A stretch of 64,000 bases of DNA, taken from NCBI RefSeq assembly GCF_030123245.1, contig NZ_CP126101.1, forward strand, positions 2,602,501 through 2,666,500, in the 5' to 3' direction. Position numbers and translations under genes: made by a program. Below the pieces are notes generated by a model. That model searched no databases. It had not been told where the DNA came from and saw only the letters and a program-made list of their open reading frames with translations. The DNA comes from Lysinibacillus pakistanensis. Lineage in GTDB: Bacteria > Bacillota > Bacilli > Bacillales_A > Planococcaceae. Of this stretch, positions 58,451 through 64,000 are shown piece after piece (the stretch's first letter is position 1; each line of letters starts with the position of its first letter).

Positions 58451-61400
58451 ATGAAGATCAATCAACTAATTGCTAACAATATTAATCGTTTAGATGTTGT
58501 CTTACCAGAGGATCAATCACTAGGAATTGCAGGTTTGTCAGGATCAGGAAAAACTACATTTTGTCAAACAATTGGGGAAGAATCAAAAAAACGCCTTGTT
58601 TCTTTATTGCCAAAGGCTGAATATCAATATTTATTTCCAAATATTATGGAAACAAATTTCAGTGCCATCAAAATGGAGGACATGCCCTTAGTTCTTTTTT
58701 TAGGGAAATCATCCATTTCTACAAATCCACGTTCAACAATTGGCACGCATACGGGTGTTTTTAAAGAGATTCGTGATCGACTGGCAGATGAATTTCATCT
58801 GTCTCCTGAGGTTTTTTCCTTTAACAATGCATTGGGCTGGTGCCCTGCTTGTAAAGGACGTGGTACAACAAAAAATATTGAATGTAAAAAATGTGGGGGC
58901 AAGCGCTATAGTCAGGAAGTAGAACAACATAAAATAACTTTATGGAATGAACAATTTAGTATTTCTGACATTCACAATTTAAGTATCGAAACAATCTTTT
59001 CCCTGTCAAAGGAATTAAAAATTAGTGAAGAGAAACAACATATTCTTCAAAATATTATCCAAATGAATATTGGCTATTTAACATTAAATCGCATTATGGG
59101 CACCTTGTCAGGAGGGGAATTAACTAGACTTTACTTAGCAGAATTTATGGCAACAAGCGAAAATACGGTCATTATTATTGATGAAATCTCTGTTGGTCTT
59201 GATCATAACACCCTAGTAAAAATTTTAGAACAAATACAGCAATTAGGCTCTAAAAATCAAATTTGGCTTATCGATCATTCTGATACAGTGCTAGACACGG
59301 CTAATCAGCCTATATTCTTTGGGCCAGGTAGTGGCAAATATGGTGGACAAATCGTCGATGCATCTCCTCGACCACAGCCAATCTTTTGGGAACGAAATCA
59401 GAAAAAACCAACTACCTTCTATCAATTCCGTGAATTACATTGCCGAAATATTCAAATGGACGAAATAGAAATTCCTCAAAACCGACTGGTAACCTTTACA
59501 GGAGAGTCTGGCTGTGGAAAGTCAACACTTGTCAATGAGTGTATTGCAAAGGATTTTGTAAAGCGCTATCCAAAAGATAAACTAGTGATGGTAGGACAAG
59601 ATCGCAACCAATCGATTACTAGCCGATCCACTGTCGCAACATTCCTCGATATTAAAAAGAAATTAACCAAATATAGTCAGGATATTGATGATATTTTTCT
59701 ACGCTCGATTGAGGATATTATTGACGAACTTCCGAATGAAGATATTGCCCATAAGCGTTTAAGCTTGCTTATTAAGCTTGGACTTGGTTATTTGACGCTG
59801 GAAAGGAAAACACAATCCCTATCAACTGGTGAATTCCAATGTGTGCATTTAGTGTCAGAGTTGTTTGCAAATTCTCGAAATCCACATACACTCTTTATCT
59901 TTGATGAGCCTTCTAAAGGGCTATCTCAAAACATTTTAAATCAATTTATTGATAGTATCAGAGACATTTTACAAGATGAATCCATCTCCATCATGATGAT
60001 TGAGCACAATGCCTATATGTTAGAAAGCTCAGATTTTATTGTTGATTTTGGTAAAAGACAGCAGGAGCCTGTGACACATCTCGAGGTGGTTAGCCATGAA
60101 CACTATTTTAATCAGGATAACCATCCAAAAGATACAGCTCCATTACAAATCGCATCAATGCTGGAATCAAGAAATGGTATTCAATACTTAGAAGACCATC
60201 CTATAAGTTATTTTAAAAATGCAGAAAATGTTTATAAAGGTGGCATCTTAAAAAGCCTATCCTCAATGGCCCGCCTCATTTACGGTGAATATGAATCAAA
60301 CAAGATAGCCCCCGTCATAGCAATTGATCTTGAAAGACATCTGTATAGTCAATATAGTTTTTTATATGAAATAGCTGGACTCATTAATCATATTGTCGCT
60401 GCACATCCAACCAATAAGGATACAAGAAGCTTCGATTTCTTTAGTCAAGAAAACCATTGTCCAAGCTGTTCAGGAAGATTAGAAATCGAAAAATTTGATT
60501 TTGAGCTTGTCATTCAAGACAAAAACGTTCCATTTTGGGATGGATTACTTCATCTAGATGTGATGGAGGTCTTAAAATACTATCAACATTCCAAACTGGA
60601 GTTCCTCTTTGAAGAGATAAAAAATGAACTTGGGCAAGATATTAGCAAAAGCTATAATGACATGACCGAAGATGAAAAGCATACATTTTTATATGGTTAT
60701 TGGGAAAAGTCATTTTATGATAAAGCAACGAAATCCTCGAAAAAATGGGAAGGCTTTAATTTTATTATTGGTCGCTATATTGTCATTTCCAAATCAATCA
60801 TTAAAGAGCAAATGAAAGAAACTAGAGTGATGATACCTTGCCCAATATGTCATGGTTCGGTCCTCAATCACCAAAAGAAATTACAATTCGGTGATTTCGA
60901 TATACGTGAAATTATTCATCAACCGATTGATGAGGTCATAAAAACAGTTGGGGAATTACCGGAGCTAGAAAAAATCAAAGCCATCGTTGGGGGAGATATG
61001 TCGCTTACAACCGATGTTTCCTTACTATCTAGGGAAACAAAGGTATCGTTGAAAATGCTTGAATTAGAGCTTGCAAGCTTTGTCGGTTATGAAATCGTTT
61101 TACAAAACACGCTGCCATTCTGGGATCGTATTAAAGATAGCATTAAAGAAATAAGCAATAAAAATCTAATTACCATCTGTGATTTTGCTACTATTAACGA
61201 AACAAGAGAAGCCATTATCGATAAATATTTCACCAATGGAAAATTCAAAAAACTAACGTATGTCTATGAGGCATTTGGCTACAAAAAAATCGTTACGCAA
61301 ATTAACAAGGTGAAAGCAAGTCATCCATGCCCATTCTGTAAAGGGAAGAAAGTCATTTCAGAGGATAATCTTCATGATGGTGTATTTAAATTATCTGTTC

Positions 61401-61621
61401 CTTGTGTGAGTTGTAGAGCAAGTGGGATCAATGAAGAAGGACGAAAGGAAATCATCGATGGCATTGATGTACAAACTTGGTTAACTGGCACAGTAAGTGA
61501 TGTTGTTACAGAAGGAACACATATTGAAGCTGTTGCCGAAATTCCTATTTTCAATCGCATCAGAGAGCTGAATAAACAAGAGATGATGGCGATTTATCAA
61601 TACCTTGAGCAGAATAATTAA
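58451..61621 (+). CDS. UvrA-like tandem ABC ATPase with long cysteine-pair C-terminal extension
   Basis: The 1056-aa protein's first 560 residues mirror UvrA twice. Half 1: Walker A G-L-S-G-S-G-K-T-T (28-36), a UvrA-type zinc finger (C131, C134, C145, C148), signature L-S-G-G-E (219-223), Walker B I-I-I-D-E. Half 2: Walker A G-E-S-G-C-G-K-S-T (351-359), signature variant L-S-T-G-E (457-461), Walker B F-I-F-D-E-P. Residues about 600-1056 are not in UvrA and carry C-x-x-C pairs at 670/673, 797/800, 960/963 and 985/988. It probably binds DNA and could be a drug-resistance (DrrC-like), repair or defence factor. A GGAAGGA site precedes ATG 58451; a terminator follows. Confidence 0.85.
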   Translation: MKINQLIANNINRLDVVLPEDQSLGIAGLSGSGKTTFCQTIGEESKKRLVSLLPKAEYQYLFPNIMETNFSAIKMEDMPLVLFLGKSSISTNPRSTIGTHTGVFKEIRDRLADEFHLSPEVFSFNNALGWCPACKGRGTTKNIECKKCGGKRYSQEVEQHKITLWNEQFSISDIHNLSIETIFSLSKELKISEEKQHILQNIIQMNIGYLTLNRIMGTLSGGELTRLYLAEFMATSENTVIIIDEISVGLDHNTLVKILEQIQQLGSKNQIWLIDHSDTVLDTANQPIFFGPGSGKYGGQIVDASPRPQPIFWERNQKKPTTFYQFRELHCRNIQMDEIEIPQNRLVTFTGESGCGKSTLVNECIAKDFVKRYPKDKLVMVGQDRNQSITSRSTVATFLDIKKKLTKYSQDIDDIFLRSIEDIIDELPNEDIAHKRLSLLIKLGLGYLTLERKTQSLSTGEFQCVHLVSELFANSRNPHTLFIFDEPSKGLSQNILNQFIDSIRDILQDESISIMMIEHNAYMLESSDFIVDFGKRQQEPVTHLEVVSHEHYFNQDNHPKDTAPLQIASMLESRNGIQYLEDHPISYFKNAENVYKGGILKSLSSMARLIYGEYESNKIAPVIAIDLERHLYSQYSFLYEIAGLINHIVAAHPTNKDTRSFDFFSQENHCPSCSGRLEIEKFDFELVIQDKNVPFWDGLLHLDVMEVLKYYQHSKLEFLFEEIKNELGQDISKSYNDMTEDEKHTFLYGYWEKSFYDKATKSSKKWEGFNFIIGRYIVISKSIIKEQMKETRVMIPCPICHGSVLNHQKKLQFGDFDIREIIHQPIDEVIKTVGELPELEKIKAIVGGDMSLTTDVSLLSRETKVSLKMLELELASFVGYEIVLQNTLPFWDRIKDSIKEISNKNLITICDFATINETREAIIDKYFTNGKFKKLTYVYEAFGYKKIVTQINKVKASHPCPFCKGKKVISEDNLHDGVFKLSVPCVSCRASGINEEGRKEIIDGIDVQTWLTGTVSDVVTEGTHIEAVAEIPIFNRIRELNKQEMMAIYQYLEQNN

Positions 61622-61632
61622 TAAGAACAAGA

Positions 61633-61669
61633 AACTCATTTGCAGCAATCCATTGCAAATGGGTTTTTT
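61633..61669 (+). terminator. intrinsic terminator of the UvrA-like gene
   Basis: ACTCATTTGCA pairs with TGCAAATGGGT (one G-T), followed by T6. Confidence 0.85.
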
Positions 61670-61759
61670 GTTAAACATTTTCCAAAAAAATTCAAATAGT
61701 GTCGTCTTTGACACCTCGACCGTATTATAAGTTAATGGATATTGGTATTAAAAGGGGAG

Positions 61760-62527
61760 ATGTTCTTTGGTAATATTGGAATTGATGATACCGTTGCTTT
61801 AATCTATGCAAGGCTAAACCAAGAAATAGAAATCGTAGGGCTAGTTGCCGATTACGGAAATGTATCGAGAGAGGATGCCGTATCCAATATCTATTATGTT
61901 ATGAAATTATTTGACTTTAAGGAAATACCAGTTATTTTGGGGGCAGAGGTTCCATTAACGGGAGAACAGCCGACATATTATCCAGAAATTCATGGGGAAC
62001 GAGGGCTTGGTCCCATTGTACCGAATGAAGATTCCGAAATAAAAATCGAAAACTTTTGGGAAATCATCAAAATTATTGAAAAATATAAAGATGAGCTAAT
62101 AATCGTCAATATCGGTCGTCTTACCTCACTTGCGACGATGTTTTTTCTCTATCATAAACTAATGAAGAATGTGAAGGAAATTTATATGATGGGTGGGGCA
62201 TTTTGGGTGCCTGGCAATGTCACGACAGTGGCGGAAGCAAATTTTCATGGAGATCCATTTGCAGTCAATATTGTACTCACTTACGCAACGAATGTAACGA
62301 TCATTCTATTGAATGCTACACAAAAGGCCATTGTCACACCGGGGATGGTTGATTATATAGATTCTTTTGGAAAAACGAAAATCTTCAAACCATTAATGCA
62401 ATATTATACCCGATTTTATCAAGAACGGGACCCTTCACTTCTTGGGAGCCCCGTCCATGATGCGTTAACACTTATGGCTACGATTTATCCTAATATGTTT
62501 TCTCTATTGAAGGAAGTAAGTATTTGA
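61760..62527 (+). CDS. nucleoside hydrolase-like protein, altered and C-terminally truncated
   Basis: This inosine/uridine-preferring nucleoside hydrolase fold protein is about 255 aa against a usual 300 or more. The N-terminal Ca-binding loop, normally F-G-D-P-G-I-D-D in this subfamily, is F-G-N-I-G-I-D-D, so one Ca ligand is Asn. Y-G-N-V, M-M-G-G-A-F, A-N-F-H-G-D-P and P-V-H-D-A-L are kept. The protein stops soon after P-V-H-D-A-L, and its stop lies 24 bp inside the convergent MFS gene's end, consistent with a deletion of the 3' part. The start is uncertain (ATG 61760 is very close to its AAGGGGAG site; TTG 61742 is in frame). Probably decaying. Confidence 0.7.
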   Translation: MFFGNIGIDDTVALIYARLNQEIEIVGLVADYGNVSREDAVSNIYYVMKLFDFKEIPVILGAEVPLTGEQPTYYPEIHGERGLGPIVPNEDSEIKIENFWEIIKIIEKYKDELIIVNIGRLTSLATMFFLYHKLMKNVKEIYMMGGAFWVPGNVTTVAEANFHGDPFAVNIVLTYATNVTIILLNATQKAIVTPGMVDYIDSFGKTKIFKPLMQYYTRFYQERDPSLLGSPVHDALTLMATIYPNMFSLLKEVSI

Positions 62528-63703
62528 ATCATTTTTTGCTCTAACTTTAAACGTCATCAGCATTAATACAACTAAAATAAATAATAATGCGAAAAATGCA
62601 AAATCAAAAGTGTTTGTTACATCCTTTATAACACCAACAAGCATCGGAATAATGCCGCTAATAATATAGCCACCAAATTGAATCATGGCTGTCCATTCAC
62701 TTGCTTCCTTTGGCGTAGCAGTTGCATCTAAGGGTAGAATCATGGCCAATGGGAATAAGCCTCCAGCACCAATGCCCATTAATGTGGCACAGAAAATGGG
62801 TGAAATCCCGCCAGTTATTAATAACAGAATGCCGATAAAGGAGCTTAATGCACAAAGTAGCATCCAAGGTTTTCTCTTCACACTATTATTAATTAAAATC
62901 GGAATAATAAAGCTACAAATCATTTGCATAACGGAAAAAATAGTTACCGTTGTTGCGGCGTAGGCATCACTATAACCAACGTCCTGCACTTTTGGAGCGA
63001 GCCAGGTCGCCAGGGCGTAATAAACACCTGATTGTAAACCAAACATTATCATAAGGAGCCAAACATATCGATTTCCCCAAGGTAATCGGCTTTTTTGACT
63101 GACAGATTTCTCTATTTTCATTTCAGCTTGCCTTGATTTTTTTATAATAGGCACCCAAACAATGATTCCCATAAGTGCGAATACTGACCATATTGCTAAA
63201 GCTGCATTCCACGACTGATGAAAAGCATGCATAACAGGCACGACTAAACCAGCACTTAAAGAGGCTCCAATTCCCATCCCCGCTGAATATACACCAATCA
63301 TAGTAGAAGAATATTTAGGAAATTCCTTTTTAATATAGCCAGAGATCAGTGGGCCTGTAATGGCGATACCAATTCCACTAAAAATAGCTGTTAGTAATAA
63401 AAACAATGGAAAAGTCGCTACTAAACGTAATGCCGTAGAAACACCAATTAATAAAACGGATAAAGCAATCGTCAACTCAATACCCCATCTTTCGCTTAAC
63501 TTCCCAGCCAATGGAGCAAAAATCCCCATGCAAAAAACAGGTAGGGCAGTTAGTAAACTTACTACTACACTAGACATCTGTAAATCCATTTGAATATTTT
63601 TCAATACTGGTGAGATGGATGTAATGGAAGCTCGTAGATTCATAGAGAGTATAAACAATGAAAAAACACTCCAAATAATAGTAAGATTTTTTGATTTAGT
63701 CAT
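62504..63703 (-). CDS. MFS transporter, CynX/NimT family
   Basis: The 399-aa protein has 12 predicted helices with N-L-R-A-S-I-T-S-I-S-P in helix 1, F-C-M-G-I-F-A-P in helix 2, and L-P-L-D-A-T in helix 10, as in its paralogue at 29.9-31.1 kb. The substrate is unknown; cyanate or 2-nitroimidazole-type anions are known for relatives. ATG 63703 has an AGAGGTG site, whereas the GTG at 63715 overlaps it. It is divergent from an XRE regulator with shared repeats in between, so that regulator probably controls it. The 3' end overlaps the nucleoside hydrolase stop. Confidence 0.9.
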   Translation of the reverse strand: MTKSKNLTIIWSVFSLFILSMNLRASITSISPVLKNIQMDLQMSSVVVSLLTALPVFCMGIFAPLAGKLSERWGIELTIALSVLLIGVSTALRLVATFPLFLLLTAIFSGIGIAITGPLISGYIKKEFPKYSSTMIGVYSAGMGIGASLSAGLVVPVMHAFHQSWNAALAIWSVFALMGIIVWVPIIKKSRQAEMKIEKSVSQKSRLPWGNRYVWLLMIMFGLQSGVYYALATWLAPKVQDVGYSDAYAATTVTIFSVMQMICSFIIPILINNSVKRKPWMLLCALSSFIGILLLITGGISPIFCATLMGIGAGGLFPLAMILPLDATATPKEASEWTAMIQFGGYIISGIIPMLVGVIKDVTNTFDFAFFALLFILVVLMLMTFKVRAKNDSNTYFLQ

Positions 63704-63748
63704 AACTGAAAACACCTCTTTTTGTAAATATGAATGATTGTTTGATAT

Positions 63749-63813
63749 ACTATAGTTAACTTTCTAAACAAATAAATAAACTATAATTAACCGACTTGTA
63801 TACTATAATATAC
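63749..63813. promoter_or_regulatory. triplicate operator-like repeats between divergent MFS and XRE genes
   Basis: ACTATAGTTAAC (63749-63760), ACTATAATTAAC (63780-63791) and ACTATAATATAC (63802-63813) are direct repeats in the divergent promoter region. Two are preceded by AT to give ATACTATA. They are probable binding sites for the XRE protein encoded next to them. Confidence 0.6.
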
Positions 63814-63848
63814 TTAATATACGAAGTCAACAAAAGGGGGGCGACACG

Positions 63849-64000
63849 TTGAATGAGGAAAATATTGACTTATCTAGTCAAGTTGGGCTTAATCTAAGAG
63901 AAATTCGAAAAAGTAAAAGGATGAGTCTTGATGATTTAGCAAATGTAAGTAATGTTAGTAAATTAACGTTAGGAAAAATTGAAAGAGGGGAAACGAATCC
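63849..64000 (+). CDS. XRE family transcriptional regulator, 3' truncated by window edge
   Basis: A GGGGGG ribosome site precedes TTG 63849. The first 50 residues contain an XRE-type helix-turn-helix (L-R-E-I-R-K-S-K-R-M-S-L-D-D-L-A-N-V-S-N-V-S-K-L-T-L-G-K-I-E-R-G-E-T-N-P). The rest lies beyond the window; many such regulators beside MFS genes carry a cupin domain next, which cannot be checked. It is likely the regulator of the divergent transporter. Confidence 0.88.
   Translation, partial: MNEENIDLSSQVGLNLREIRKSKRMSLDDLANVSNVSKLTLGKIERGETN

Overview
The window looks like a chromosomal segment of a low-GC, Gram-positive, spore-former-type Bacillales, most likely Lysinibacillus or a close relative. 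The basis is the AT-rich base composition, strong AGGAGG-type ribosome binding sites, frequent TTG/GTG starts, T-box and L-box leaders, and Bacillus-type gene sets (odhAB, xpaC/TelA, csp, msrA, recQ, LCP). No rRNA, tRNA, CRISPR array or intact insertion sequence was seen. The species is an inference; no database was consulted.

Layout. 1-3.7 kb: the 3' part of a PAS/GGDEF diguanylate cyclase, then an ArlRS-like two-component system. 3.9-8.1 kb: odhA-odhB (2-oxoglutarate dehydrogenase E1/E2). 8.1-11.3 kb: a 21-bp repeat array, then a lysine riboswitch driving a three-gene polar amino-acid ABC transporter. 11.3-20.2 kb: small genes, TelA/XpaC, a YdeI-like protein, an atypical acylphosphatase, a chemoreceptor with a globin-like N-terminus and a CZB C-terminus, a cold-shock gene with a terminator-like leader, a membrane-anchored serine protease, a broken lipoprotein gene and an LD-carboxypeptidase. 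20.2-24.8 kb: DinB, a possibly leaderless TetR-FabF operon, an amidohydrolase fragment and an ABC-F ATPase. 24.9-27 kb: a gene graveyard with remnants of a polymorphic toxin (type 28-like) and its immunity gene, followed by small accessory genes. 27-40.4 kb: GNAT, T-box-argS, MFS, a pseudo-protease lipoprotein with recQ, msrA, LCP, an AI-2E family permease, an aminotransferase, a P-loop protein and a crotonase.

40.7-48.6 kb: a catalytically degenerate tyrosine recombinase, the ATP-grasp/alpha-E/transglutaminase operon, an intact tyrosine recombinase, a DinB protein and a tandemly duplicated promoter-operator-microprotein unit. 48.6-55.3 kb: a PAS/GGDEF-like/EAL protein, T-box-proS, and a tight three-gene run (GIY-YIG nuclease, unknown 357-aa protein, Dph6-like PP-loop enzyme). 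55.5-57.4 kb: a near-identical 27-nt inverted repeat bounds an M23 peptidase and a TetR gene. 57.5-61.7 kb: an ArsR/SRPBCC pair under a striking 42-bp dyad promoter, followed by a 1056-aa UvrA-like tandem ATPase with a roughly 450-residue cysteine-pair extension. 61.7-64 kb: a truncated nucleoside hydrolase, an MFS transporter and the start of a divergent XRE regulator with shared repeat operators.

The best candidates for undescribed biology are the UvrA-like protein, the duplicated microprotein units, the GIY-YIG/unknown/Dph6-like cluster, the 27-nt inverted repeats, and the palindrome shared by the DinB and pseudo-protease/recQ promoters.
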